Shown here: piece by piece, positions 45,574 through 55,859 of the stretch
How the letters are laid out: every line of letters begins with the position of its first letter
Numbering within the stretch: position 1 is the stretch's first letter
DNA from: Photobacterium frigidiphilum
GTDB lineage: Bacteria > Pseudomonadota > Gammaproteobacteria > Enterobacterales > Vibrionaceae
DNA: 64,000 nucleotides
Direction: 5' to 3'
Assembly (NCBI RefSeq): GCF_003025615.1
Contig: NZ_PYMJ01000031.1
Location: 1-64,000, forward strand
Program-made: the position numbers and the translations under genes
The notes under the pieces: model-generated
Told to the model about the DNA's origin: nothing
The model's input: only the letters and a program-made list of their open reading frames with translations
Database searches by the model: none

Positions 45574-47967
45574 ATGACGAGTTTTACCCCAGAACAAACA
45601 GCCTTCATTAATCACCAATCAGGCAATGCCTTGTGTGTTGCGGGGGCGGGCACCGGTAAAACCACCACGTTAGTCGGCTTAATTGCAAATAAACTCGATA
45701 CCGTGCCTGCCAACGAAATGTTGGTGATGATGTTTAACCGTGACATTCGAATTGATTTCCAAGCCAAGTTGCAGGCGAAAGATATTAACAGTGCTGTTCC
45801 TGTTCATACCTTTCACAGTTTTTGTATGCAATTGCTTAAGCAAACAGGCTATTTGAATGAAACTGGTTTTCAGCTCAGTTTTAATGAAGGCGATCGCGAC
45901 AAAACTATCGCTAAATCCATCTTACGCACTGTCGCTGCGGGTGAAAAAAGTTATCAACGTCAGCAGTTGATTAAAGATCCCAAAACTATTGAGCTTTTAA
46001 TGAGCTTCATTGGTTTGGTTAAAGCTTACATGTTACCGCCTAAAGAAGTGTTCGAGATGTCGGACATTAACCGCGAATACCTGTTTATTATTGATGCATA
46101 TTGGCAGTTTGAAACCATACGAAAAGAGCAGAAGCTGTTGTTCTTTGATGATTGGTTGGTTGAATCTGTACATGTATTGAAAACGAATACCAATATTCGC
46201 GATTTCTATCATCAACGTTTTAAATTTATCGTGGTTGATGAGTTTCAAGATATCAACACAGCGCAATATTGGTTGCTAAAACATTTACTCGCACCGAACG
46301 CTCAGCTGGTGGCGGTGGGCGATGTGGATCAGTGTATCTACAAATGGCGCGGCAGTGCACCACAGTTTATGCTCAATTTCGATGAAGATTTCGCACCTGC
46401 GACAACTTATACCTTATCGCGAACTTTCCGTTTTGGGCACAGTTTAGCGCTGTCTGCTAGCCATTTGATTTCAAACAATAAGCAACGTTTCCATGATTTT
46501 TTAACCGTATCTCACGATAATGTTGACGATACCTTGGTGGAAGTGATTGGCAGTGAACGCCAAGTGGGCGAAATCGTACAATCAATCCAGCAGTATTTAG
46601 CGCAAGGTGGAAAACCTTCTGAAGTGGCGATTTTAGTACGTCGTTGGTCACAAACGTTACTATTTGAATTGGCTTTTTTGACTAAGCAAATTCCTTATCA
46701 TATGCCAGTGCCTTCAGTGTTAGCCCACAGCCGAGAGGTCAAACTGTTACTAGATGTTATGAGCTTGGCAACGGGGCGCTTCAATGAAAACGAACCTCAT
46801 ATTCGTGCGACATCATTGTTTAATTTGCTGTGTTTTCCACATTGCTATGTACCTAATGCGCAGTTACGTCCGATTTGTGATGAATTGGCAAACATGCCTG
46901 CGACGCAATGGGAATTACACGCTAAGAAGTTGGAAAAAGCGAAAGGGGACGGCAAGTTAGATACGCTTATTGAGCGAGTGAACTTGTTGGCTCGATTACA
47001 ACAAAAAGGTAGCGTGAAAGCGGTTAGTGTATACCGTCAGTACCGTGCTGAAAGCCAACTAGATGCATGGATTTGGAAAACAGAATCGACCGCATCAGAA
47101 ATTGAAGAAGCCATTGAGCGCTTAGACAGTATCGAAACCGTTTTAGATTCAATGGATCAAGATTGTGGTAAAGCACTGCAATACTTTGAGTATTATTCTC
47201 AGAAGTCGGCGTCAAACTCCCGTAGTAATTCGTATCAAAATCAAAATCCAAGTTCAAATTCAAGTCAACAACAGCAGCAACAAGGTGTAATCGGTGGGGG
47301 AGAAGAAGCTGTACAACCAGTTCAGCTCACCACAATTTTCCGTGCTAAAGGCTGCGAGTATAACCATGTATATCTACCGTATTGGGATAAAGATGCTTTC
47401 CCGTATGTTAATCGTTCGTCGGCGGGTATTTCTGCAGATACTGAAGAAGAACGCCGTTTAGCTTACGTCGGTATAACGCGGGCTAAAGAGCAGGCTAAAA
47501 TTTACTATACCGTTGAACCTGTTAAAAAAGGCACATACGTAAGGCCAGATAAAAATGCCAGCCAATTCGTGTTAGAAGCGAATATGAAAGTGGCGCAAGC
47601 TTTGGGCCCTATGCTGTATGAGTCACAACCGATCCCCTATCATAAATCACCGATCGCACAGGGTTACTGTAAACATTTAGGCCGTTTAGATGATATGGCA
47701 GAAGCACCGCCAGAGCCTGTAATAACCGCTCCTTCAGTCAAGGAAGGGTACAGTTATAAATGGGCAATAGAACAGCCTATTCCAGCTAATGGCGAAAAAC
47801 TTATTCGCTCAATGGTTAAAACGAAAACCATTAAATACCTTGAAACCGAACTGGCTCGTGTTTTACGGGATTTGAAATCGGCGATCAAGAATGAAGATGA
47901 TGCCAAGCAAAAGGTGTTGGTGAACCGTTTGATCGTTATCGCGCGCGCTAAAGGTCGACGTTACTGA
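45574..47967 (+). CDS. UvrD/Rep-family superfamily I DNA helicase
   Basis: The 797-residue ATP-dependent helicase has motif I AGAGTGKT at 23-30, VVDEFQDIN (motif II), VGDVDQCIYKWRG (motif III), RTFRFG (motif IV), RAKGCEYNHVYLP (motif V) and EERRLAYVGITRAKEQ (motif VI). Between the 2A/2B regions and motif V is a low-complexity Ser/Asn/Gln stretch (NSRSNSYQNQNPSSNSSQ, then a Gln run). The length is a little over UvrD (720). It is a paralogue distinct from the housekeeping UvrD; the pathway is unknown. A LysR gene follows 38 bp later. Confidence 0.85.
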   Translation: MTSFTPEQTAFINHQSGNALCVAGAGTGKTTTLVGLIANKLDTVPANEMLVMMFNRDIRIDFQAKLQAKDINSAVPVHTFHSFCMQLLKQTGYLNETGFQLSFNEGDRDKTIAKSILRTVAAGEKSYQRQQLIKDPKTIELLMSFIGLVKAYMLPPKEVFEMSDINREYLFIIDAYWQFETIRKEQKLLFFDDWLVESVHVLKTNTNIRDFYHQRFKFIVVDEFQDINTAQYWLLKHLLAPNAQLVAVGDVDQCIYKWRGSAPQFMLNFDEDFAPATTYTLSRTFRFGHSLALSASHLISNNKQRFHDFLTVSHDNVDDTLVEVIGSERQVGEIVQSIQQYLAQGGKPSEVAILVRRWSQTLLFELAFLTKQIPYHMPVPSVLAHSREVKLLLDVMSLATGRFNENEPHIRATSLFNLLCFPHCYVPNAQLRPICDELANMPATQWELHAKKLEKAKGDGKLDTLIERVNLLARLQQKGSVKAVSVYRQYRAESQLDAWIWKTESTASEIEEAIERLDSIETVLDSMDQDCGKALQYFEYYSQKSASNSRSNSYQNQNPSSNSSQQQQQQGVIGGGEEAVQPVQLTTIFRAKGCEYNHVYLPYWDKDAFPYVNRSSAGISADTEEERRLAYVGITRAKEQAKIYYTVEPVKKGTYVRPDKNASQFVLEANMKVAQALGPMLYESQPIPYHKSPIAQGYCKHLGRLDDMAEAPPEPVITAPSVKEGYSYKWAIEQPIPANGEKLIRSMVKTKTIKYLETELARVLRDLKSAIKNEDDAKQKVLVNRLIVIARAKGRRY

Positions 47968-48005
47968 GTGTGAATGGTTCTGTTTGTGAGTAGGAATAAA
48001 GTGTC

Positions 48006-48902
48006 ATGAATATTCAACATTTAAAAGCGTTTGTACTTGCTCACCAGCTGGGTTCTATTTCCGCAGCTGCCCGCACTATGGGGAAGCGTCAGTCGCAGGT
48101 TAGCCAGTGGATTTCAGATCTAGAGATCGATTTTGGGGTTACTTTACTCGAGCGAACAGGTAACAGTATTCGCCTAAGTGCAGCGGGGGAAGAGCTGCTG
48201 CCAATGATGGTGCATACCGTGAGCCAAGCAGACAAGCTAACAGCATGTGCATCAGCGTTATCCCTTGAAGAACCTACCTTGTTACGGATTGGTATTGATA
48301 ATTATATTCCCCAATCGTGTTTGCAAGCGGTGTGGGTGAAGGCGTTGCAGCAACTGAATGTTAATCTTGAAGTGTCGACCAATAGCCGTAAAGCGTTATT
48401 GGTGGGGCTAGATGATGGCTCGCTAGACATTACATTGCTCACCGAACATACCACACTGCATTACAGTGATTTTGATTATTGTCGATTGGGCTGTTACCGA
48501 GATGTGCTGGTGGCAGGGATATCGCACCCGTTAGCGTCTGAATCTGTAGTAACAGCCGATCATTTGTCAGCCTATCGAGAGCTGATCTGGACTCGAGAAG
48601 CAATGACTGATGATGAAGAAGTCGGTTATAGCCCAACGTATGCAACCTTTACCGAGTTAGCTTCTTTAGTGGCGGTACTTCAAAACAGTGTGGGTTATGC
48701 AATGTTGCCGTATGATCAGATCGCCCCATATCTAGCGACTAATCAGGCAGATCAACGCTTACAGGTATTATCGACCGATTTTGAACAAGCAGCGATGAGC
48801 CGTCGTGTTGAAGCAGTATGGCAACATGGGTTGTCACAAACCGAGCAAGGCAAGCTGTTATTATCACTGATAAAAACAGAACATGCCTTACTCGTCGAGT
48901 AG
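48006..48902 (+). CDS. LysR-family transcriptional regulator
   Basis: The 298-residue protein has an N-terminal winged helix (residues 1-60: LKAFVLAHQLGSISAAARTMG, then SQVSQWISDLE) and a C-terminal periplasmic-binding-like effector domain. AGGA lies 10 nt before the ATG. It is convergent with the amidohydrolase gene (41 bp between stops) and follows the helicase gene. Targets and effector are unknown. Confidence 0.88.
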   Translation: MNIQHLKAFVLAHQLGSISAAARTMGKRQSQVSQWISDLEIDFGVTLLERTGNSIRLSAAGEELLPMMVHTVSQADKLTACASALSLEEPTLLRIGIDNYIPQSCLQAVWVKALQQLNVNLEVSTNSRKALLVGLDDGSLDITLLTEHTTLHYSDFDYCRLGCYRDVLVAGISHPLASESVVTADHLSAYRELIWTREAMTDDEEVGYSPTYATFTELASLVAVLQNSVGYAMLPYDQIAPYLATNQADQRLQVLSTDFEQAAMSRRVEAVWQHGLSQTEQGKLLLSLIKTEHALLVE

Positions 48903-48943
48903 TAAGCTATTTGTTACCCCTAATTGCGTTACTCCCGATTATG

Positions 48944-50653
48944 TTATTCGTCCTCACTATTGAACACTACTTCACCTTGTAGCATGGTGAGCATAACAAA
49001 AGCATTCGGAATGTTTTTAGGTTTCATGGTGCGAATGTCTTTATCTAGCACTACAAAGTCTGCCGATTTTCCGACTTCAATACTGCCTGTAATATCGTCT
49101 AAGCCTAAACTGACCGCTGCATTAATCGTATAAGCATCGATGGCTGTTTTGATATCAGGTAAGCCTGTTTTTCCCATTAAAAGGCTATTACTGATGCCCA
49201 CTAATGGGTTGATATCGTGCACGTTCCAATCGCTGCTTAGACTGACATTCGCGCCAGTTTGGTATAAACGGTTCACTTGCATCATGTTGTTGGCACGTTT
49301 CTCGCCAATAAAAGGAACAGCCCATTCATGGTCATGTTCAACGATGTAATCTGAACCTACCTGAAAATCAGCCGTCACGTTGAGGGCTTTGAAACGCGGT
49401 AAGTCTGCATCTTGCACCATCTCGACATGGGTCAGCGTATAATCACGGTTTGAATGTGTTTGTCTTACAGATTCAATGGCATTCAAAGATTCATTGATCG
49501 CACCGTCTCCGATAGCGTGAATATGCGCCCCATAACCAATTTTATCGAGTGCTTTTAACCATGATTTCATTACCGTTGGGGCAATGTAGTTAATGCCGTA
49601 TGGTTCATCTTCGATGTAAGTAGACAGATACGGTGCCAGTGTTTTAGCAGTGCCATTGATCAAGATACCATCGCTATACATTTTGACCTGATCGACGATC
49701 AAGCGTGATTCAGGATCCCGAGATTGAATACGCTTTAAATAGGGAAGTTGAGCTTCAATGCTATCTGATGGGTAAATCCACGGACGTAACGACACACGCG
49801 CTGTTAACGCATCATCTTTTTCTGCCGCTTTCCATACGTCATACCAGCCGCGCTTCCAATACAAGCGTCCGTCACCAATGGTAGTGATACCGTGTACAGC
49901 GGCTTCTTCTAATCCGTTCATGAGCCCGTCGTAACTTTGGTTAAATTTATCAGCTAAACTGTTCCACGCCATTTCCATCACGACGTCACCCGCATTATCA
50001 AACAAAATGCCATTAAGTTCGCCGGTTTCATGGTCGGTGAGTATCTTGCCACCTTGCGGTTCTGGGCTGTTTTTCGTGATGCCAGCCAGTTTTAAAGCCT
50101 GGGAGTTCACCCACATGGAGTGCGATGTTTGTTCCATCAACACAACGGGTTGATCGGGGAAAATCTCATCCAGTACTTCAAGCGGTGTACGAGTGTTGTC
50201 ATCGCTCAACGTCATATCGAGTGAAAAGCCGTACCCCATTAGCCAATCATTTTTTGACGACGCATTTTTTTGACTGGTTTTACGACATTGCAGTAAGTAC
50301 GGGATTTGCTCTTCAAGTGATGCATCCATACTCAGTTCGCAATTACCACCCGCTTCTGATGCTGCTTCAAAAACGTGATTATGGTTATCGACGAAGCCAG
50401 GTAATACAAAAGCGCCTTCAAGATCGATAACCTCAGTGTTTGGTGAGCGGTAAGCATTGATGTCAGATTGTTTGCCCATCGCAATTATTTTTCCGTCAGC
50501 AATCGCTACAGCTTTGACGGGCTGACCAGTATAAAAAACAGCATTGGTTAGAATCGTCTCAGCAGTTTGCTGTGCTGCTATTGCTGAAGGCGCTAAGCCA
50601 GATTGTGCTGTCATTATCATAAGTCCCAAAAGAGTTGGTTTGATGCTTTTCAT
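48944..50653 (-). CDS. Exported YtcJ-like amidohydrolase (Amidohydrolase_3)
   Basis: The 569-residue protein has a signal peptide (MKSIKPTLLGLMIMTAQSGLAPSAIA) and the YtcJ/AepA-type metal-dependent hydrolase fold. HNHVFEA gives the first His pair, MYSDGILINGTAK the carboxylated-Lys/Asp region, AHIHAIGDGAIN a metal His pair, and the late stretch SLGLDDITGSIEVGKSADF the composite-domain return. Substrates in this family range over N-substituted formamides and dipeptides, so none is assigned. AGGA lies 8 nt before the ATG. Confidence 0.87.
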   Translation of the reverse strand: MKSIKPTLLGLMIMTAQSGLAPSAIAAQQTAETILTNAVFYTGQPVKAVAIADGKIIAMGKQSDINAYRSPNTEVIDLEGAFVLPGFVDNHNHVFEAASEAGGNCELSMDASLEEQIPYLLQCRKTSQKNASSKNDWLMGYGFSLDMTLSDDNTRTPLEVLDEIFPDQPVVLMEQTSHSMWVNSQALKLAGITKNSPEPQGGKILTDHETGELNGILFDNAGDVVMEMAWNSLADKFNQSYDGLMNGLEEAAVHGITTIGDGRLYWKRGWYDVWKAAEKDDALTARVSLRPWIYPSDSIEAQLPYLKRIQSRDPESRLIVDQVKMYSDGILINGTAKTLAPYLSTYIEDEPYGINYIAPTVMKSWLKALDKIGYGAHIHAIGDGAINESLNAIESVRQTHSNRDYTLTHVEMVQDADLPRFKALNVTADFQVGSDYIVEHDHEWAVPFIGEKRANNMMQVNRLYQTGANVSLSSDWNVHDINPLVGISNSLLMGKTGLPDIKTAIDAYTINAAVSLGLDDITGSIEVGKSADFVVLDKDIRTMKPKNIPNAFVMLTMLQGEVVFNSEDE

Positions 50654-51185
50654 CGAGCATTCCTTTTATAAGAGTGTGAGACTTAACAATTGAACGCTAA
50701 CATAAGCGAACGTAATGAATACTATAGTGTATTTCCACTTTGGTACGTTTTCTCTGCATAATGCCAATATTAGAGACATCATGACGATGTTTACTGGTAA
50801 ACAGGCTGTGTAATTGTTAAGTGGGAAAAGCATAACGATATTTTTTAGATAATGAAAAATGCTCACTATCATGAATTTGTGATAGTGATGGTGAACTAAA
50901 GTGAATGAGTTAGCGTATCGAGGCTATGAAAAAAAGGGGGGAGAGTTCAACCGCCAAAATAGTCGAATTGCACTTCTTCCTTTTAACGTTCTCATTAAAG
51001 ATGAAGTTGATACTTTGGGTGGAATAGTTGCGACAAGGTGGGCATGTGATGAATTTCGGTAGTCGTCAATGTTCGTTGTTTCCTCTTACTAGTGGTGATT
51101 ATGAGGTTACTTCTAATATGGGCATTTTTATGGACTATAGCCCCAAGGAGCAATCACCACCGGCATAGGTGGTTTTGAGATAACA
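50654..51185. other. Mostly non-coding region between amidohydrolase and di-haem protein
   Basis: Besides the short ORF at 50901-51062 the region holds a hydrophobic 68-codon minus-strand frame (50666-50872) without a ribosome site, and a small hairpin at about 51158-51175 (accacc/ggtggt). Nothing else is recognised. Confidence 0.3.
50901..51062 (+). CDS. Short hypothetical ORF, 53 codons
   Basis: GTG at 50901 opens a frame of 53 codons, beginning MNELAYRGYEKKGGEFNRQN and ending at TAG 51060-51062. The mid part (LLPFNVLIKDEVDTLGGIVATRW) has a natural-looking composition, so it may be a gene or the remnant of one. There is no good ribosome site. Family unknown. Confidence 0.25.
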   Translation: MNELAYRGYEKKGGEFNRQNSRIALLPFNVLIKDEVDTLGGIVATRWACDEFR

Positions 51186-51220
51186 ATAAAACCCGATAGC
51201 TGGTTTGTTAGGCTATCGGG
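51186..51220 (-). terminator. Terminator after the di-haem peroxidase-like gene
   Basis: Stem CCCGATAGC/GCTATCGGG with an 11-nt loop, followed by TTTTATTG on the minus strand, about 10 bp past the stop codon. Confidence 0.88.
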
Positions 51221-51229
51221 TAGTTACTA

Positions 51230-52798
51230 TCAAGGTTTAGGAAGGTAAGTATGGCTTAAACGACTTTCATCATATTTTGATGAATGGTACGGTAATGGTG
51301 ATTTGACCACCGTTGTGTCAGTAAGCGTTTTTAGATAGGCCACAATCGCAGCTTCTTCTTTGGGTGTCAGCCTCAGGTCACCAGTGATACCTCTTGCAGT
51401 TGTTCCTGGGTATTCGGAAGTTGGCCAGCAGTTGTTTGCAATGGCCTCTTCAACGGTCGCTGCTTGTATTCCATATTCCACTTCACAGTTTGGCTTTATA
51501 TCCCGAGTGTTATAGAAATGTACTAATTGCCCAAGAGTTTTGAAATAACCGTTGTGGGTAAAGGCTTTGGTAAAGTTACTATTTGGCCGCTGGTCAACGT
51601 TACGTAGGGTCGGTGTTTTATGAAGCCCTTCGTGACTTTCAATATCAGTTAAAAACATTACACCCATATCTGGTATTGTTGTTTCAGTAATACCCGGGAC
51701 TTCATAATTCTTGGGTACGCCAATATTATGGTAGGAATCATCGGCATAGCGTTCAAATTTATCCGTACCATCACTCGTTTCTCCACTACGGACACTGCGG
51801 TGACAGAAGAGGCAACCAGCACCAGCGCCACCGAAGGGGCGTGGAGCGCCATAGAAAAGATCATGCCCTAGGTTTTCTTCATCGGTCAAACCCATGAGCG
51901 GAAATTTGCCATTGTCGTGTATTGTATCGTATTCCAGAGCAGTGTCTCGCTTGGCGTTAAATACGTTATTATCAGCTGACATCTGCCAGGCGCCCAAGGC
52001 AACAGCAAACCGTCCAAAAGCTGAATCGGTATCTTTTTTACAGTCGAGTTCTTTACCCCATGAAAAATAGTACAGTTCAGAACCCCACTTGGTTTTTGCT
52101 ACTTGTTCGCAGGTTGCCTGCTTGTTTTTATGACCCTGCTCAACTGGATTTATGAAAGGGCTTGCATGAGCCTGATCTGCTACTGGGCCGAGATATTTTG
52201 TATACATCTCTTCGTATTTATTGCCATCCGGCAATCCATCAAATACTTTTATACCAGCTTCTTCAATCTGGGTTCCGGTTGCCCGTCCATTCCAGAATGC
52301 ACCACCACAAGGTAAACGAAATGGGGCGCAAGAACTACTAAAGTTAGGGGTGCCAGAGCGCTCCCCATACTCATCTAAAAACTGGACGTATTTGTTTGTC
52401 GGCGGTTTTAGGGCACCAGCATTTGGATGTCTGGGGTTTGGATTACCGCCTTCTTTATCTGGGTTTTGACCATGATTTTGACCATTAGGATCAGCACCAG
52501 TGACGGCAACTTGGGTCTGGTTAGTTTGAGAATGACCATTGGTGCCACCGGCATCTGGACTATGGCAGGATGCACAGGCCATTCGCTTCGGATCAGAAAT
52601 GTTTTCAAAAAATAACCGTTTTCCGAACTCCTCTAAATAAGTAAGATCATACTCCCCCGAACCAGACTTTGCATTGGCGGTATTGGAAATGACAGATACT
52701 CCAATAGCTAACCCGACGGAAGCAATTAACATTGCCGATTTGCTTTTATTTCTAGCACTGATTTTAAATGCCATTTTTGTGATTTTTGATCGAGTCAT
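51230..52798 (-). CDS. Periplasmic di-haem cytochrome c peroxidase-like protein (MauG/CcpA family)
   Basis: The protein is 522 residues from the ATG at 52798 (AAAGGTG 7 nt upstream); an upstream extension is open but unlikely. A signal peptide precedes residue 43. There are two haem sites, MACASCHSP at about 75-79 and GCLFCHRS near 328, spaced as in the bacterial di-haem peroxidase family. The usual length is about 330-480, so this is a long member with a Gly/Asn/Pro-rich insert (near residues 85-130: TNGHSQTNQT, NGQNHGQNPDKEGGNPNPRH). It may detoxify peroxide or oxidise a protein partner. Confidence 0.85.
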   Translation of the reverse strand: MTRSKITKMAFKISARNKSKSAMLIASVGLAIGVSVISNTANAKSGSGEYDLTYLEEFGKRLFFENISDPKRMACASCHSPDAGGTNGHSQTNQTQVAVTGADPNGQNHGQNPDKEGGNPNPRHPNAGALKPPTNKYVQFLDEYGERSGTPNFSSSCAPFRLPCGGAFWNGRATGTQIEEAGIKVFDGLPDGNKYEEMYTKYLGPVADQAHASPFINPVEQGHKNKQATCEQVAKTKWGSELYYFSWGKELDCKKDTDSAFGRFAVALGAWQMSADNNVFNAKRDTALEYDTIHDNGKFPLMGLTDEENLGHDLFYGAPRPFGGAGAGCLFCHRSVRSGETSDGTDKFERYADDSYHNIGVPKNYEVPGITETTIPDMGVMFLTDIESHEGLHKTPTLRNVDQRPNSNFTKAFTHNGYFKTLGQLVHFYNTRDIKPNCEVEYGIQAATVEEAIANNCWPTSEYPGTTARGITGDLRLTPKEEAAIVAYLKTLTDTTVVKSPLPYHSSKYDESRLSHTYLPKP

Positions 52799-53182
52799 TA
52801 TTGTGCACCTTTGCATGTAATGATTCATGTTGTTCAAGCATGATAGTTTTGATTCCATTAATTGCTTGAAGTCCCAGTCAACTTGTAAGTTGCTGTCATA
52901 AATAAAATAGGGTGAATGGCGTTGGAAGGATTCTCAAAAGTTGTAATAATCTAAGGTTTGCATCGGGGTTGAAGTGTTGAATCAATGTGTGATTGTTAAG
53001 ATATGAGACACAACTTTTTTTTAGCCATTTTGTCTTCTTTGTGTAACTTTTATCACCTTTGATAAATTAAATTGCTATAGAATAATTTGAGCCGACCAAT
53101 AGATATTAAAATTCAATGTATAAGTTGTTAGACAATAAAAGTGGGGGGAGTATAAAGATAAATAATTTAGTGATAAAAAAAC
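52799..53182. other. Divergent intergenic region upstream of the di-haem gene
   Basis: AT-rich, 384 bp. It should contain the di-haem gene promoter on the minus strand. No ORF and no clear operator were seen. Confidence 0.35.
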
Positions 53183-53407
53183 GTGAAGAAAAACGCTAAT
53201 GAAAATATATTAGTAATTCTGTTTCTGGGTATTATTTTTTTTGCACTTATTAATAAATATCGACAGTTTACTCCTGACTTTGAAAGCCCTTATGAAGCAC
53301 GTGACATATACTGCTTCATAACTTATCCCAAAGGCCTACTTTTTAAGGCGATTGCTCAGGCTTGGCAACAACAAACTGACTTTTGCACTACGAAGACGAT
53401 AACGTAA
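53183..53407 (+). pseudogene. Short ORF sharing an exact segment with the sortase gene, probable remnant
   Basis: This 74-codon frame (GTG start, no ribosome site) has an N-terminal hydrophobic helix (ILVILFLGIIFFALI). Its tail IAQAWQQQT is identical at DNA level, over 26 bp (53351-53376), to the sortase gene at 55977-56002. Outside that match the two differ, and the frame ends 10 codons later. It could be a rearranged scrap of a sortase gene or a small membrane protein that acquired the segment. It lies upstream of the VIT-VWA/sortase pair. Confidence 0.4.
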
Positions 53408-53691
53408 AATGATAAAACCAGATTCCGTTTTTTCGCAGATCAGAGTGGTGGGCTATGATCATCATCAACAATTATAAACCTCTTTATAGTTAATATTTAA
53501 CGTTAACCCTACCTCTACCTGTTTGTAAGAAGATATTAATTGCTACCTTTCGAAGGGAATGCCTTTTTTCGCCACTTTTCATCCATAATTAATCACTTTT
53601 ATTGCCTGTTCACGCCATGCTTGTTTGCTTTAATGCCCTTATTAGCAGGAAACAGTTCCTTGCGATTAATGGGTTAAGCGAAGGCGACGTC

Positions 53692-55836
53692 ATGATCAGA
53701 GTAAGTATGAAAACGTGGGTGATTACCGCCTATTGGTGCGCATTTAGGGATAGGTCTAAGCCATTAAAAAAAGGACTTCCCAAACAAGGGTTGTTTAAAT
53801 TAGCGATGGGTGGGCTAACAGGCATATTGGCACTGTGTTCATTGGCTGTGCAAGCGGACGATTTAGGCTTGGTATATCGTGATGAACATGGCACTCAAAC
53901 AGCGCCATTATTGTCGACTGATGTAACAATGACGGTGAATGGCTTGGTCAATCGGGTCACAGTACGTCAGACATTCAAGAATACGAGCACAGATTGGATT
54001 CATGGTCGCTACATATTTCCTTTACCTGATAAAGCGGCTGTCGACCATTTGCGGTTGTGGATTGGTGAACGCTTTATAGAAGGGGATATTCAGCCTAAAG
54101 CTATTGCGAAAAAACAATATGAAGCGGCGCAACAGGCAGGCGTGAAAGCCAGCTTAGTTGAACAACATCGTCCAAATATTTTTTCAACTCAGGTAGCCAA
54201 TATTGCGCCTGATGAATCTGTCACTGTTGAAATTGAATACCAAGAAACTGTGTTGTACCGCGATGGCGAATTCAGCCTGCGTTTCCCCACAGTGATTGCA
54301 CCTCGTTATATTCCCGTTGTGCCATTAAATAAAGTGCCCGATGCGAACGCAATTACTCCTTTTCTACGTGATTCACAAGATGATCCAACATTACCTTTTT
54401 CACTCAATATTGATCTGAATGCTGGGTTACCTCTCGAAGTCATTAATACGCCATCTCATGCTTTTACTCGGCAGAAGTTATCTGACGATCATTACACGCT
54501 GTCTTTGATGCAGCCTGATATTTCCGATCGTGATGTGGTTTTATCATGGCGACCGAAAGTAACGGATTTACCTTCTACTGCCTTATTTACTCAACATGTC
54601 GAAGGGCAAGGCTATGGATTATTATTGACCATGCCACCGCAAGTGAATCATCAAGCTAATAGTACGACGAACAGTGCCTTGTTTCACCAGTCTGTCATTT
54701 TTGTGCTCGATATTTCAGGTTCGATGTACGGCGAATCTATCGAGCAAGCGAAACAAGCCTTGAAGTACGGTTTACAGCAACTACAGCCTGAAGATTCATT
54801 TAATATCGTAACGTTTAATCATGAAACTATGCTCTATTCTGAGCAATTACTGGCAGTCACCCCGGCAACAATCGCTCGTGCATTACGTTTTGTTGATGGG
54901 TTAGATGCAGATGGTGGAACAGAAATGACAGCTGCTTTAAAGGCTGCGTTTTCAATAAAAACACATGATCAACCGAATAGCACACGTTGGCTCAATCAAA
55001 TTGTGTTTATTACTGATGGCAGCGTTGGTAACGAAACTGCATTGTTTGATTTGATTGAGCAACAATTGGTTGATCGTCGTTTATTTACCGTCGGTATTGG
55101 CTCTGCACCAAACAGTTATTTTATGACCCGTGCAGCAATGAAAGGCAAAGGTACGTATACCTACATTGGTGATGTGAAAGAGGTTGATACCAAAATGCGG
55201 TTACTGTTTTCTAAAATCAGCCAACCCGTAATGCGTGATATTAAACTGACATGGTCTGATGGTAGATCTGTTGATTATTGGCCAAATCCGATGCCGGACT
55301 TATATCAACAAGAACCTCTGCAAGTATCATTTAAGATCCCTGAAAATGCCGCTAATTTGATAATTACAGGCCAACAAGTTGATCATGAATGGCGTAACGA
55401 AGTAGATGTATATCAAGGTTTGGCGATAGACGAAAAACAACCTCAACTGCGTATTGGGTTAGACATTATATGGGCGCGTAATCAAATTAGCAGCATACAA
55501 ATGAACCCTGACATATCAATGGAAGAGAAGAAAAAACATATCGAGCTATTAGGAATGAAGCACCATATTGTAACGCGGTATACCAGTTTGATTGCTGTTG
55601 ATAAAACCCCAGCCCGTGCAGAAGGTGAAGAGGTTAATGATGCCAACGTGAAACCGCATCTACCAAAAGGGTGGAAGTCGAAACAGGCGTCTTTACAGCC
55701 CGCACCATACCAATTGGCTCAAACGGGTACTAACAGTGAAGTCATGATTTTTTTCGGCGCATTATTGTCACTGTTTGCTTTATTAATAGGGTGTACCTCT
55801 AAGAATCGCATCACGATACGCCGCACGAGATCGTAG
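53692..55836 (+). CDS. VIT-VWA sortase substrate (marine proteobacterial sortase target protein)
   Basis: The protein is about 714 residues from the ATG at 53692 (AAGG about 9 nt upstream); the frame is open to 53602. It has a signal-anchor (about 30-60: LAMGGLTGILALCSLAVQA), a vault inter-alpha-trypsin (VIT) domain (about 65-200), a VWA domain with MIDAS VLDISGSMYGES near 340, and a C-terminal sorting signal at about 675: LAQTG, hydrophobic helix MIFFGALLSLFALLIG, then a basic tail. In this family the substrate and a class GN sortase are adjacent, as here. It is likely displayed on or released from the cell envelope. Confidence 0.9.
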   Translation: MIRVSMKTWVITAYWCAFRDRSKPLKKGLPKQGLFKLAMGGLTGILALCSLAVQADDLGLVYRDEHGTQTAPLLSTDVTMTVNGLVNRVTVRQTFKNTSTDWIHGRYIFPLPDKAAVDHLRLWIGERFIEGDIQPKAIAKKQYEAAQQAGVKASLVEQHRPNIFSTQVANIAPDESVTVEIEYQETVLYRDGEFSLRFPTVIAPRYIPVVPLNKVPDANAITPFLRDSQDDPTLPFSLNIDLNAGLPLEVINTPSHAFTRQKLSDDHYTLSLMQPDISDRDVVLSWRPKVTDLPSTALFTQHVEGQGYGLLLTMPPQVNHQANSTTNSALFHQSVIFVLDISGSMYGESIEQAKQALKYGLQQLQPEDSFNIVTFNHETMLYSEQLLAVTPATIARALRFVDGLDADGGTEMTAALKAAFSIKTHDQPNSTRWLNQIVFITDGSVGNETALFDLIEQQLVDRRLFTVGIGSAPNSYFMTRAAMKGKGTYTYIGDVKEVDTKMRLLFSKISQPVMRDIKLTWSDGRSVDYWPNPMPDLYQQEPLQVSFKIPENAANLIITGQQVDHEWRNEVDVYQGLAIDEKQPQLRIGLDIIWARNQISSIQMNPDISMEEKKKHIELLGMKHHIVTRYTSLIAVDKTPARAEGEEVNDANVKPHLPKGWKSKQASLQPAPYQLAQTGTNSEVMIFFGALLSLFALLIGCTSKNRITIRRTRS

Positions 55837-55859
55837 TTCAAAACGAAAAGGGTAAAACG

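Noticed and set aside
45396..45611. Plus-strand 71-codon frame before the helicase gene
   Set aside because: It overlaps the helicase start in another frame and has no ribosome site.
50666..50872. Hydrophobic 68-codon frame just upstream of the amidohydrolase
   Set aside because: No ribosome site; AT-rich DNA often gives such hydrophobic frames. A short membrane protein is possible but unsupported.
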